A stretch of 64,000 nucleotides of DNA from Inonotus obliquus (Eukaryota > Basidiomycota > Agaricomycetes > Hymenochaetales > Hymenochaetaceae). Under the pieces are notes generated by a model. The model did no database searches. It was not told the origin of the DNA and saw only the letters and a program-made list of their open reading frames with translations. Both the position numbers and the translations under genes were made by a program. This document shows, in pieces, positions 24,719 to 37,600 of the stretch. Location of the stretch: the NCBI GenBank assembly GCA_032164295.1, contig JAJHTX010000011.1:1302001-1366000 (forward strand), read 5' to 3'. Within the stretch, counting starts at the first letter, position 1. Each line of letters starts with the position of its first letter.

Positions 24719-24725
24719 TATAAAA
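24719..24725 (+). promoter_or_regulatory. TATA box of left ABC transporter
   Basis: This is TATAAAA, about 135 bp upstream of the transporter ATG in the divergent promoter shared with the methyltransferase gene. It is supported by position and sequence only. Confidence 0.45.
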
Positions 24726-24857
24726 TGATAGTGCCACAACGGACAACAAGTTGATCCCGCCCTCTTCGTAGCGCGTCGAAAACCCAAGTCGTCTTCCTAA
24801 GGTGAACAGGACGCGCTGCTTCAAGCCGAGGTCCTGACCCCATCTGTAAATTTCGGA

Positions 24858-27800
24858 ATGTACAACGCCCGGGCCCGTGAAGATATACTTTGGTTGCCGC
24901 TGATATTCGCGGTCCTTTCTGTGTTTCTTGTCTTTTCCAAGCTTTTGCGATGCTATTATATAGCTGGGGAAAGTGACGCGGGGAAGTTATCCCCGTCAGC
25001 AGGTGGTCAAGCAGATATCGACGATGGCGCAAAGTCCCGGGATTTCGTGAAGCCCCTCGACGGATTTCCTATTCTAATATTCAGACTTCTAAGATTTCTT
25101 ACGGTTTTGGCTCTACTGTCGTTGGAGATCTTCGGGTTGAGCGCTGGACATGGAACAGCCGTACAGGCACTTCAGATACCATTTTTTGTGCGCCAATACC
25201 TCCTTCGTAGTTGCAGAATCTGCTGACGGGTTTTGTCTAGGTTTATATCACCATCCTTGCCATTGCATCGATAGCAACATCCCCTCATTTAAGAGATGCT
25301 GCTTCCTTCCACCTCGCCCTTTTGCTATTCCTCGAATTTTTGGTTTATTTTGTCATCGACGTTTGGCCATATGCAAAGATAAACCCAAATCCTTTCGACC
25401 CGCCAACAGAAACTGCAACCTGGATGCGCATCTTCTTGTTAACGCTCGGTGGAGTAATTATTCCTCTGGTTATGCCTCGTCCGTCGCGCCCGACCACTCA
25501 AGGAGAAGAGCCAAGTGCTGCAGAAACTGCTAGCTTGTTGTCGCGTTATACTTTCTCCTACCTGGACCATATTGTATTTTATGCGTACCGGGTGCCCGAT
25601 ATCACCGTGAAGGACATGCCTCAGATGCCCGGGCCAGCAAAGATCGAGGCGCTTGGAAAGCGGGCCCTCTCCGCTCTTGACCCCGTAAAAGTCGGCAAGC
25701 GACATGTCATCTGGGGCATCCTGCGTGTATGGGGGAAAGATATGGCTGTAATGGCAGTCTTTGTTGCCCTGAATTGCTTCTCCGAGTTTGCTGGCCCATA
25801 TGGCATGCGACATCTCCTTGCGTAAGTCACCTTTTTTACCAACTAGTAGAATATAATCGCTTATTTTTGTCCCAGTTCTCTAGAGAGCGGTGTTCCATCG
25901 TATGGTCTGCACCCCTGGGTTTGGATACTTGTCCTCGCCATTGCTCCTGTTGTCTCAGGATTTCTCTATACCCAATTTCTATATGTTTCGGTACGTTAGC
26001 AACCGAGTTGCTTTGCTTTCCGGTATCCTGATGCTTGTAAATTGCAGACTCGTGTGCTAGTTGAATCCGGAAGTGTCTTCACATATGTTGTTTTCCATCA
26101 TGCGTTGCGCATACGCCTAAAAAGCGAGTCTTTGGACTCGGACAACGGGGAAGGGGACAACAAGAAGAGTACTATGTCAACAAACGACAGCACACAGACC
26201 GCATCAACTCCTGTAACACCAGATACCGATACAGCTCACTCCGAAGAGACCACAGAAACTGGTGCAACAACGCCGACAGCATCTGAAGGTGTGACAAACA
26301 CAACCACGGCATCGACGGATGGTCAGGCATCAGAGAAAACGGGCCATCTCATAGGAAAAATAAACAACCTCATTACTACGGATCTCACGGCCGTTGCGAA
26401 TGTGCAAGATGCAGTCCATTTTCGTACGTACACCTACTATTACCACAATATTATCAACTGAAGGCTTGTACGTAAGCCGGAATAGTTCTGCAGCTATTTA
26501 TCTCTGTCGCATTCCTGTACGATCTGGTTGCATGGAGGTAGGTCGTTGTCTCGTTGACAGACTATTGGACCGTCTTTGAGCCAATGTTGTAATTGAAGCG
26601 CTTTCGTCGGTTTGGCTGTAATGATAATCTGCCTCCCCGTTCCCGCGTATCTTGGGAAGTCGATGGCGAATGTGCAGAAGCAGAAGATGCAAGCTGTACG
26701 TGTTCTTGGGGTTTCTGCATGCTTAATATCGACCTAACGTCATCACTAGACCGATAAGAGGGTACAATCTGTGACCGAAGGTAATTAAGTTTGACGTTTC
26801 CTTAAAATGACAAAAGACGTGCTCATTATTATCGGTGTAGCGTTGGGGGTGCTCAGAATGATCAAGCTTTTCGGATGGGAACCATACATGCTCAACCAAC
26901 TTCCAAGACGTCGAGACGAGGAGATTGTCAAATTACGGCACTTCGGTCTCCTCAAAAGTGCAATGAACGCTGTGAATGGAATGCTGCCTATATTGTCAAA
27001 ATTGGCTGTGATCTCGCTATACGTGAGTTAGCCAATTTGTCAAGATCGGGTGAGGAAGTTGACATTAGTAATCTATAGACCATTGTGTCGAAGGGGGACC
27101 TATCCGCGTCCCGTATCTTCTCGGCGCTCATGGTACGTTACGATCATGTCTGCGCAACCGGTAACTTTATCTATTTCGCTTAGATCTTCAGCCTGATGGA
27201 GTCGCAGTTGTTCATGCTGATGCAGCTGGTTCCATCTATTCTGCAAGGCATGTCTTTGGAGCAATACGTTACTGTTCATTACGTCATTAACCATGTTCAT
27301 CTTCTCCAGCTAAAGTATCTTGTGATCGCTTCACGCAATTTTTGAATAAGGTGCGTTGTCACCACACAAATCATATGCTACTAACGACTCTGGATAGACC
27401 GAACTTCTCAACGAAGGGAATGGCCAACCTGCTACTACAAGGGAAGACGCAGCTGGACATTTTGCTGGTTCCGATCACTCCCAAGATCTCATAGGTTTCA
27501 GACAATGCTCATTCTCTTGGGAATCACCTGGCACAACTGAGTCGCTGCCGGCCAATCTTCACACCCGCAAGCAGTTCAGTCTTCGCTTTGACGACGAGGT
27601 CATGTTCAAGCGCGGTAAAGTCAACATCATAGTCGGACCAACCGCGTCAGGCAAGGTACGCACTAAATTGGCCTCCACTCATTTGTTTTTGTAACGGATT
27701 CCATGGCAGACTTCTGTTCTCCTGGCACTTCTTGGCGAAATGTACTACAAACCTCGCGGGTTGGGTTCCTGGTACGGATTGCCACGCGATGGCGGTGTTG

Positions 27801-30800
27801 CATACGCCCCTCAAGAATCGTGGGTCCTTAACGAGACTATAAGGGTGCGCACACTCGAGGAAATCTCTTGTTCCCCTTCAGCTTAAAATAATCAATTGTG
27901 ACAGGATAACATCCTGTTTGGCGAGCCGTACAACGAAGAACGCTACAAGAAGGGTAAGAATTAAGCAAACAATAAGGCATGTCGCTCATCGCTGTGCTAG
28001 TTCTCAAACAATGCGCCTTGGAAAGGGATCTCGACTTGTGGGAAGCAGGGGACCTGACAGAAGTTGGTGAGAAGGGACTAACGTTAAGGTAAGCCATACT
28101 ATTGATGCATGTCCGCATAGTACTGACCAACATCAGCGGGGGCCAAAAGGTCAGCCTTCGCATGGATGGCTGCTGACTTCCATTGACCTTGACTGACAGG
28201 CTCGAGTCACCCTTGCGCGTGCACTGTACTCATCCGCTTCTATCGTCTTACTCGACGACGTTCTAGCTGCTCTCGACGTACACACCGCAAAGTGGATTGT
28301 TGATAAGGCTCTCCAGGGTGATCTAATCCGGGACCGGACGGTATTACTAGTGACCCATAACATTGCTCTTGCTGCTCCAATTGCGGACCATGTCGTGGTG
28401 CTTACCCGTCACGGAACAGTTTCGGCCCAAGGTACTGTGTCCGATGTTCTGAAGAGAGATGCTCGTCTTCGCGCTCAGGTCGAGAAGGAAAAGGAGGAAT
28501 TAGAGGAAGACGTCGAGACTAAGCTTGATGAAAGCAAGCAAGATACGACTAGGGACTCAGAAGACGCGAAGAAAGCTGCGGGGAAGCTCGTCGTTGCGGA
28601 GGAAAAAGCGATGGGGCGAGTGGAATTTGCGGCTATTCAACTTTATGCAGAAAGAGTAGGCGGGCCGTTCGTTTGGTTACTGTTATTAGGATCCCGACTA
28701 TTTGCCGTGATCGCTTCGGTCGCTGGGCAATGGTTCATGGGATACTGGTCTAGTCAATATGAAAGACATGCGTCATCAGAAGTCCCGGTTCTTAAGTCAG
28801 TATTTTCCGCACGTTATTACCAGTGGGTGGTACTGACTGGAGTGTGAAGGTATCTGATTATATTCGCGCTGGCTAACGGAGCACAATCACTTCTTAACTT
28901 CTCGGCCGAGCTGTTATGGGTGTTCAGGTCTTTAAGAGCATCAAAGATCATATACAATGACCTATTGGAAAGTATTTTCAAGGCGACGTTTAGGTTCGTT
29001 ATTCAGCGCTACTTGGTCCTGTAACTGACATTGCGTTCCTTGCTATAGATGGCTGGACGTCACTCCAGTTGGACGAATAATTACGAGGTATGGGACACAC
29101 CAAAATTTAGCAACCAAGTCCTGAAGCTGACAATGATCAAGGTGCACACAAGACATCAGCACAATAGACGGACAACTTGCCATGTTCGCGAGCATATTCT
29201 TCCATTTGACGATCGATATGGCTTGTTTATTCATATCGTCTATATTGATGGCGGGCAAGTATGCCCTGGTGTCTGGTCTCACTATCCTAATACTGTCTAC
29301 TGCTTTGGGGCGAATCTATCTAAAATGCCAGATGTGCACTAGACGTGAAATGAGGTCAGTCTATCCCTCGCATGAGGCAATTATAACCATGCGTAAATCC
29401 TCGTTGTTTTGACAGCAACGCCAAGTCTCCTGTCATGTCCCAGGTCGGAACTGCTTTGTCGGGTCTACGTATGTTCTTTCGACTCATAAGCGGATTGGAT
29501 CATCCTTACCAGTGCTTTATCACAGCGTCTATACGGGCATATGGAGCCCAAAACATCTTTTACAACGAACTAAAGAAGAGGATTGACGTCTTGGCTCGAA
29601 CATCTTATTGCTTCTATGATATAAACCGCTGGATCAGTCTCCGAATGGACTGCCTTGGCGCCATTTTCGCAGGGGTCGTAGCTGCGTACCTTACTTACGG
29701 AAGCGACCTCTCAGCTGGCTATGCCGGGTTTACACTTTCTGTTGTATTGAGCTTCTCTCGTGAGATTCTTTTCTGGGTCCGCATATACAATCTTGTAGAG
29801 ATCCAAGGTTTGTGATCTCATCTCAACTAACATACAAAGACTAACGTTCTGTACAGCCAACAGGTATGAACTCCGAATATCCCAGGTAATACTGTATGTA
29901 CTAAGTATTATGGCTCCGTTAGTCTTGAGCGAATGCTAGAGTTCATGCGCATCGACCACGAACCTGAGCCAAGGGAGAACGGCAAGGCTCCAGCATATTG
30001 GCCGTCAAGTGGGCGGCTACGGGTTGAGAACCTTTCCGCGAGATACTCGGATGGTGCGTCTATTTTCTATCGGCGTTGTACCGCTATTCATGCCTTTCCG
30101 GAAGACTCGCCTGAGGTCCTGCGTAACATAACCTTCTCCGTCGAACCCGGAGAACGAGTTGGTATTGGTGAGTGTCCCTGTGTTTATATCGCCTGTTGGC
30201 TGACTACTTACTATTTATTGGCATTTCTAGTTGGCAGAACAGGAGCGGGTAAGCGCAAATGTCTCAGCATGCGAAAGAGAACAATTCAAACCTTTTAGAT
30301 AGGAAAATCAAGTGTTGCTCTGGCGCTTTTGCGAGCTATCAAGACGGACGGTAAAGTCTATTACGACGGTTTGGCGACCGATGAAATCAACCTTGATGCA
30401 TTACGAACGAATATCACGCTGATTCCTCAGCAACCAGACCTCATTCATGGAACTTTGCGGGAAAACCTTGACCCGTTCGGTCAACACGACGATGCGACAC
30501 TTAATGCGGCATTAGATGCAGCAGGCTTATTTAGCATCAAGGATCTGGCCACCAACCAGCAGCCAGGTAGCGGAGGACATGTTGGTGGGTCTTCACAGCA
30601 AGATCACCCGGGCTCCGAGCAAGTTACCAAAATCGGTCTTGATACGACTGTGGAAAGTGGTGGGACCAACTTCTCTCTTGGTCAACGGCAAATCATAGCA
30701 CTCGCGCGCGCAATTGTCCGAAGAAGTAAATTGTTGATCCTTGACGAGGCAACGGCAGCCATTGGTAAGGTTCAGTCTATTCTAATTTCTGATCCGGAGG

Positions 30801-31135
30801 TTTACTTCTTTCTTGTAATAGATTATGATACCGATGCTTCCATTCAAAAGACGTTGCGGACGGAGTTTGGCAACGATACAACTTTATTGACGATCGCACA
30901 TCGACTACAGACAATTGTCGACTACGATAAGATTGTATGCCGACTCTTTCATCATTGCATAACGACGTTTACATAACTAACGCTCCCGTTCGAATAGATG
31001 GTTCTCGACGCAGGGGAACTCGTTGAGTTTGATAGTCCGAAAAACCTATTGGGAAGAGAAGGGGGATACTTCCGCACGCTGGTTGACGAAAGCGATGATA
31101 GGGACTTGCTCTACAATCTCGCCGGTTATCCATAG
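24858..31135 (+). CDS. ABCC (MRP-type) full-size ABC transporter, left copy
   Basis: This is a multidrug-resistance-associated-type exporter, expected in the plasma or vacuolar membrane and moving glutathione conjugates or other organic anions. About 29 exons could be joined in one frame from 24858 to the stop at 31133. The order is a hydrophobic N-terminal segment, first membrane domain ([18 protein letters not shown]), NBD1 with Walker A GPTASGKTS split by an intron at 27655, signature [15 protein letters not shown], and Walker [14 protein letters not shown] charged linker follows, then the second membrane domain ([23 protein letters not shown]) and NBD2 with GRTGAGKSS, signature FSLGQRQ and Walker [13 protein letters not shown]. 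Two exons are tiny, including one of 7 nt (CCAACAG) before LERMLEF. The intron after SILQ begins with GC (GCATGT). No frame break was found, so the gene appears intact. The substrate cannot be read from sequence. Confidence 0.92.
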
Positions 31136-31173
31136 AATCGGATTCAGCAAGGTTTTTTTTGGTTAGGTCATAC

Positions 31174-31550
31174 TACTGTATACGTCTGTACGGGTGCAAC
31201 TGTAACGGTAACGCGGCCCTGGTTGGGTTGCTTGGTGTAACGTGTAACGTGGGGTCCAGGTTGCCGTGTTACAGGGTGTATACTGGTATATATTACTAAA
31301 ATACTCAAAAAAGCACCAAAAGCGCAAGTAATTTGTCCGAAGTAGGTAAGCTTACCTTCCCCGAACAGCAAGGCCAGGTCTAATACGACAGAAAGTACAA
31401 GTTATATTGTAATTTTCACGGTTCGATGCATGACCCGTTGGTTGCCTGGTTGCCTAGAACAGGGTGTGTAACGCGCAACGCTGCCTTTGTTGGCCATTTC
31501 GTCGCTGTAACGCACCTCGTCTGGTTGCACCCGTACAGACGTATACAGTA
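31174..31550. mobile_element. MITE-like element with 25-bp inverted ends and TA flanks
   Basis: The segments 31176-31200 and 31524-31548 are perfect inverted repeats beginning CTGTATACGTCTGTACGGGT. Each is flanked outside by TA, as for Tc1/mariner-type insertion. The inner 320 bp hold GTAACG-rich subterminal motifs in both orientations and no open frame, so it is a non-autonomous element. It starts about 40 bp after the transporter stop codon and probably lies in its 3' UTR. Confidence 0.75.
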
Positions 31551-31972
31551 AGTGTTTGATCATGGTGGGATGTAGAAGAAGTGAACGCCTTCGTCGCGAG
31601 ACGGTCCTAGCTAGGAAAGATAGAAACACACTGATTGTCATTGGCTCATTAGCCGCATACTTGTAATTAGATTACTGACGCGCGTTCTAAATGCTTTTTT
31701 AAAACAAAGAAATACCATGTACCGTGACTGGAGCGCGTGACGCGACGCGATTTTTCGTGTCTCTGTCATCCTATTTCTCCGTGCTTTATCTTTTTCTGGC
31801 AGAGGCTCCATCTTCCATGCGAAAGTCAGCTTCGCATTTGCACGTTGCGCATGGTGTTTGCAGTATACCTTGATTCTGTGCCCGCCATCAAACGTTATGT
31901 CACCCACTGTCACAAGACGTCAACTCAGATCACACGCGCAATAGGATTCACACTTGTCCACCAACTACCACC

Positions 31973-32847
31973 ATGTCTCTCTCATTGGACTCGCCTCTGT
32001 CTTTGTACTCTATCCCTGTCGTCTGGTTCACGGCGTTTTATCCAGGAACCCTGAGGGTGCGAACCGCGTTTCATTATAAGGAATCTTTATTGAAAGAAAC
32101 AAAACATGATTATCCAGTTTTTGTTGATCAGCAAGACGGCTGGTTACAACAAGTGAGTGAATTCTGAAATTGTGAACTTGCGGGTCTCATGGGCTTTTTC
32201 GTATGTAGTCTGCAGCCTCGCGCTAATACGAAGCGTGTCGCAGAAGACCCGAAAGTCCCTAAAGAAATTGCCCAGCGCGTCCAGAGACTCGAGGGAGCGC
32301 ATCTGGTGAGCTGGAGCACCACAGACATGCGACGATGGTTTTCTCATGAAGTACCTATTAGAATGGGAATGAAATTCTCCCTTTGTGGATTGGAGCCGTG
32401 GTAAGGGAAAATCTAAAGCCTGATTGATTATGTTTTTCACGTGTTTTTTTCCCTCGCGTATGAAGCTTGCTGGAAACTTTGCAGGTGTCCCCAACACGAC
32501 GCTGAACATCGTTTCGGCTGGTTTGTACGTCCTTCTCTTTATTGTTTCCATGACCACATTGTTGGAAAAATCTAACGCTTTCGTTAGCATTGCGGCTCGA
32601 CTGCTGTACAATTACATCTACATAAACCAGAGATCTATCAAAGCTAGTTGGGCCAGGTAAGCCGGGGTTCGCTCTGACCAAAGTGTGCGATGCTAATCTT
32701 CACTTCATCTAAGGACTGCTGTATTTTTCACAGGCCTAGGTATGCAAATTGGTTAGCTTCGCGCATTCATACATTTTGACGACATGAATAGGATTCCCCC
32801 TGTATCTGCTCATGAAAGCGGGAAATCTCTTAAGGAATGCCCACTAA
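31973..32847 (+). CDS. MAPEG family membrane protein
   Basis: This is a small multi-pass protein of the MAPEG family (membrane-associated proteins in eicosanoid and glutathione metabolism; microsomal glutathione transferase-like). Exon 1 starts MSLSLDSPLSLYSIPVVWFT with a first membrane helix ending in AFYPG. After an intron ending at about 32208-32215 the family core PRANTKRVAEDP and IAQRVQRLEGAHL appears. The next exon restores NGNEILPLWIGAV, then LAGNFAGVPNTTLNIVSAGL and ARLLYNYIYINQ. Short 3' exons give TAVFFTGL and GFPLYLLMKAGNLLRNAH before the stop. The exact boundary after exon 1 is uncertain because the stretch up to 32154 is open in frame. In some fungi MAPEG proteins detoxify lipid peroxides with glutathione, which would suit the neighbouring ABCC exporter, but no co-regulation is shown. 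Confidence 0.8.
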
Positions 32848-33038
32848 TGGGAGGTAATATTCTTGTAGCTGCAGGTAAAAGGCCCGGGGAACGAATCACT
32901 TCTTGAAAGAAGGTGTCTATGTATACGTATTTGGTTGCTGTCTACATTTGGCAGTTCAAGAAAGTATTTTCGGAATTTGCCGCTGCCACTTCTTATTCTT
33001 CCTCCACCGCTTGACTGATGACTTTTCCTCACACCACC

Positions 33039-33890
33039 ATGTCGACGATATGCAACTCCGACGATTCTGACTGTGAATCGCTCGCTAAGAGCTTCCAATC
33101 TTATCCCGAATCTGAATCTGAATCCGAACCTACGAAGAAAGATATACAAGATCAACTATCCCCGAGGCTTCTTGAAGCACTTTCACCGTCAGGCTTTTTG
33201 TATGATATCCTATGGCCGATGATTATAGATTGCGCAACGCACGAGCAACGCAACAAATGCTTATGCTATGTAAACAGATTCTTTGCCAGAAGAGTGAAGC
33301 ATTGTGTATCCGAGATTGCGAAGAGGGTGAGTTGCGTGGCTTATACCGACAAACGATTTAACATGCATAACTGATTAGATTTCATTTTCAGAGATACAGA
33401 GCGCTGGAAGAGGATGAGTTTGCTTACCCGAGACCCGTACATCTCGACCTTGAAGCTTTGGCTAATGTTCAGTGGGCTTCCTGGGATGCTGAAATGTAAG
33501 CCGCATAGATCTATTACTTTACTAGATCCGTCTCTGACATCTGCACTAATCAGCCTCATGTTCGAAAGTATAAAGAATTTCCGTGAATTCTGCGCTCTTG
33601 GTGACGTCGATCCAGACACAGGCGCATCTCAGTATAATGGTCAACTACGTCTTCCCATTTTGCCGCCGAACTGGCCTCCGAAATTAGTATGGATATTCAT
33701 CTCACGTACGAGGGATCTCGTTTTCGAGACGAGTACGCATAATCCGAACTTGGAAGCTTGGCATCCCTATGCTCATTATTTTGGCATTACTGGGAGGGCG
33801 GATAAAGTGAAGCGTATGTATGAGTATGTTGTTGAGAATGAGGATATTCGTTGGTCTGGGATTAGGTGGGGGATTAGAGGGGTGATTTGA
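33039..33890 (+). CDS. hypothetical protein, 3 exons (242 aa)
   Basis: Exons 33039-33326, 33392-33495 and 33554-33890 join in frame to 242 residues. I do not recognise the family. The N-terminus has a Ser/Glu repeat (SESESEP) and then a compact region with LYDILWPMIIDCATHEQRNK and VNRFFARRVKHCV. Exon 2 gives LEEDEFAYPRPVHLDLEALA. Exon 3 gives LRLPILPPNWPPKLVWIFIS and HPYAHYFGITGRADKVKRMY. The join at 33495/33554 is convincing because both sides are strongly coding and GT-AG bounded. A start 21 bases upstream at 33018 is in frame, but its context is poorer (no purine at -3). There is no signal peptide or membrane helix. The function is unknown. Confidence 0.6.
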
Positions 33891-34647
33891 ATGCTAAGTT
33901 CGTGAATGTAGCGGTATATTAACACAGAATGACAATGTGCTTTAGTTAGGGATAGTACGGAATGCTGTCGATATGTATCCGATCGATGGCTTGAAAATGC
34001 TGCGACATAGACCTCTCTGAAGCCAACATCATCGCGTGAAATAATTTGCGAAACCAGTGACATTCAAGCAGAAGAATAATAACCCAATAGCAGCACCGAT
34101 GAACTTTCTCGAATCCCCTTTCCCACGGTCTAAAGTATTCCGACCATCGTTCCCTGATTGCCGTATATCTATATTACCTAGAATGACCAAAGAATCGGTA
34201 AATTCAGACGGGAGAGTTTTCGCAAAATAAGTTTACTATCATGTGCACCGTATCCGTCTGTCTGAAAAGTCATTTCTTGTGTTCCGTTGATGGGAAAGGG
34301 GCAAGAGGGAGAGGGGAGGAACAGGCACGGAGTCGATAGGCCAGAGAAATCAAAGAAGGGAACGAGCCTCCCACGTTAAGTTTGGTAATGGACCGCAAGA
34401 AGCCACAGGATTCAAATCTCCTCATGGTACAATCGAGCCTCTGGTACAAGACGTCAATGTTTACGAGCATTTTGATCTAGTTCTGAGAGCATACATAGTG
34501 ATACACGCATATTTTCTAACGACACAACATCCGAAAGCATAAGATAACTTGGTGTAAGACAAAAATCAGGGCACGACGGATGGATAGCATGGCAAAAGAA
34601 GAAACGAAGAAGCCGACAGCCAAAATGATGGTGCTCTAGAAATCTTC
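33891..34647. other. convergent intergenic spacer, no gene seen
   Basis: This is 757 bp between two convergent genes. No coding signal was seen. It probably contains both 3' UTRs. Confidence 0.5.
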
Positions 34648-37600
34648 CTAGATATCACTAGAGTCGTCCCAGCCGACATTTTCTTCCATTATTCGTGGGG
34701 CAGGGCGAGATTTTCCACGTGCACGTTGGATTGTTTGTTGGGGGATGGAAGCATCTGACGCAGATCCAGCGGATTCATCTTCATCTTCGTCTTCTGGTGC
34801 ATCCGACTCTATCTCCCGAGGAACCTTGTGTTTAGCTGACTGGAGTTTTGGTGGTGGACGTCGTTGTCTTCGAGCTGGTACAGTTTCGGGAGCTGTACCT
34901 CGCTTGGGTTTTTCCCTCTCTGCTGGGTTGGAGATCGTGTTTGAAGTTGCTTTTGCTTTATCCTTAGGGGAACTAGCTTTCCTGCTGTAATGCCCAATAT
35001 TAGACTTGAGAAGCTTTATGAAAATGGAAGGGGTGTGAAACTTACCCATTCCTTGTACCTGCACCTCGGTTCTGTCGTTTCGACAGTGGTGAAGCCATAC
35101 TCGGAGATTTCGTAGGTGTATGGAAGCGCCTGAAAGAACACTTAGCCCCGGCAAACACTGGAAAGAAAACGGACGAGAAACTCACTTAGCTCCACGTCGC
35201 TTTGGTGGTGGCGTTGAAGGAACTGGTGTAACCTGTCTTTCGACTTCTTCGGTTTCCTCGACTTCGGAAGGTCTAGATATACACGGCAAGCATCAGCGCC
35301 ATTGTTTAGCTCGGAGAAGTAGGATAAGAAAAAACCGTACATCTGCGACTGGGAGTCCGACCCTTGATCTTCACCGGCCTCCTGTTCACTGTTTGACGAG
35401 GAGGCCTCCGCTTCCGGTATAAAACGTGCCTGAGGCTTCGACCTTCTCGAGTGCGATGGGTTTGCTTTGACAGGCCTGCACCATATTGTCGTGTCATCAG
35501 AACAGGCGGTCACGACAGAAGATGTAGAGACGAACCTTTGTTCTCTCATGCTCCTTGATCCCTGCTCACTTTCGTCTGAAGAGCTCGGTCCAGAGCTTTG
35601 CTCAGAGCCTTGAACTTTACGTCCATTCGCCGACCTTGGTCAAGAAAGAATTAAGCCTTCACATAGGAGACACATTTTGGGTCTTACCTAACGCCCCGTT
35701 TTCCCTTACTTGTATTTGAAGGGTGTGCTTCAAGCGCATCTGCCTCGGTGCCAGCTTCTGAGATGTCGTCATCAACACCTTGACTACGAAGCTCCTTAGA
35801 CTTGGATGAAGTTGATGCTTTCGATTCAAATCGTCTCTTCTTAGGACGAGTGATACCGAGGAATTCGAAGACTTCGCTATATCTGCCTTCTGAATCATGG
35901 AAACACGACTGTTCATCGAAATCTGCCAGCGAGTCCGCGAAGTGTTTTTCGAAGCGTTGTTTGAATCGGAGGAATGCTTTGTCCGTGGGTGAGTCCTCAA
36001 AGGGAACGAGCTGTAGCTGCGAATTATTACCGTGAGACACGAAGTGATAGAGAATGCTTGCCTCTGTGAGATTAGCGATAAGTATGTAGAGAGAGTATAA
36101 GATCATCTGATCAGCCGCATCAGGGAAGACAAGTTTGCTAAGCAGGAGGCAGAATGTTTTACGTTCCTCCACTGGTAAAAAAAACATCACTGAGCCAAGG
36201 ACATACAACGGATGCAAGGGAGAGTTTACCGGTTCGCTCGTTATCATAAAGCGCCCGAAGAATGTCAGTTGCTAAGTGTAGGTGAACCGGAGGTAGATCA
36301 TCACGTTCATTTGCGCCGACAACCTTCGTGGGGTCGGTCCAATCACACAAGAGCTGACCGAACTGAAGCGGGGTGATCATATCTTGGTCGTCCTCAAGTT
36401 CTTCGTATGTCTGTAGGATTAATTCAAGAGTTTTGATGAAGACCTGCGTTGTTTGTCTGTGTTAGCGTACTACGGTTGATATGGTAGTAAAACTACTTAC
36501 GGATTGCAGCCGCATCTGATTAGTCGGCGAAGAATAACAGTACACAGGAAGGAAGTATGCTAGACACTGCCGCAGCTCCTGATTATCGGCATTTGTTGGA
36601 GAAACGTAAGCAAATATCAAGCTCATCAGAATCTGTGAAAGGTAGATATTTCTGAGCGGAAAGGCGTAAACAGTGTTACAGAATGTTACCCTTTCGTCGT
36701 TGACAATTCCGAAGAGCATGAGTTTAGCAAGACCAAGACACATAAGCGCTTGCACGCTCTTCGACTCCTCTACCTCGAGCACTTGCATAAGGAAAGTGAT
36801 CACTTTCTCGCCCTACAGTAGCACCTGTGTGTTAATTCTCCTTGTCGGTAACTTGAAGACGGGGGACAAACTCACAATTGATTCTTCGCCTCCAAATAGA
36901 TCCTTTTCGTACGTCATCATGATGTCGAAGATTATTTGTAACACTTTTAAACGCAACGATTCTGGAGAGCTTTTCACCTGGCTGAGGAAGAGCTGAAAGG
37001 ATCCAAGGGCCATATTCTGTGGAGTGGTACTCAGTGAGCTATACTAGGTCGAGGCACACATTCTTGCCTTGGCGATAAGGCAGCACAGGCCCAGACATAC
37101 GAGACCTTTCTCGCGTAACACAAGCTCCTTTCGTTGTACTGATGGCACGATGAGATCCTCTAGCACGCCTCTTAGAGTCGAGTTCTCCTCGAAGCTCTGA
37201 GAGCATGATTCATTATGAAGAATATCGAAAATATGTTCGGGAAACTTACTCCGTGGATCCGTCCAAGCACGGAAACGCAAAGGCAGAGGCAGCGCAAATC
37301 TGTTACATCGGCCTCAAGTTTCTCCTCTGGTGTCATTTCGAGAACGTTCTTTCGCGTTTGGCTACGACTCGAAAGCCCATTTGGGCGGGCAGTAGCGAAG
37401 GTCGACTCATTGTCGTCCGCTACCTGCGCGACGCTTAGTAAATACTGCGAACAGTGAGTTTGGACTCACCATTGATTCATCGTCTTCAGCACCTGGATCG
37501 CGAAGCTCACTTATCACTTCGACGATTATCCGAATCAAGTCGCGCTCATTGGGAGACATGATCTGGAGTACCCCAACACAAGGATCAATAAGGGCATCTG

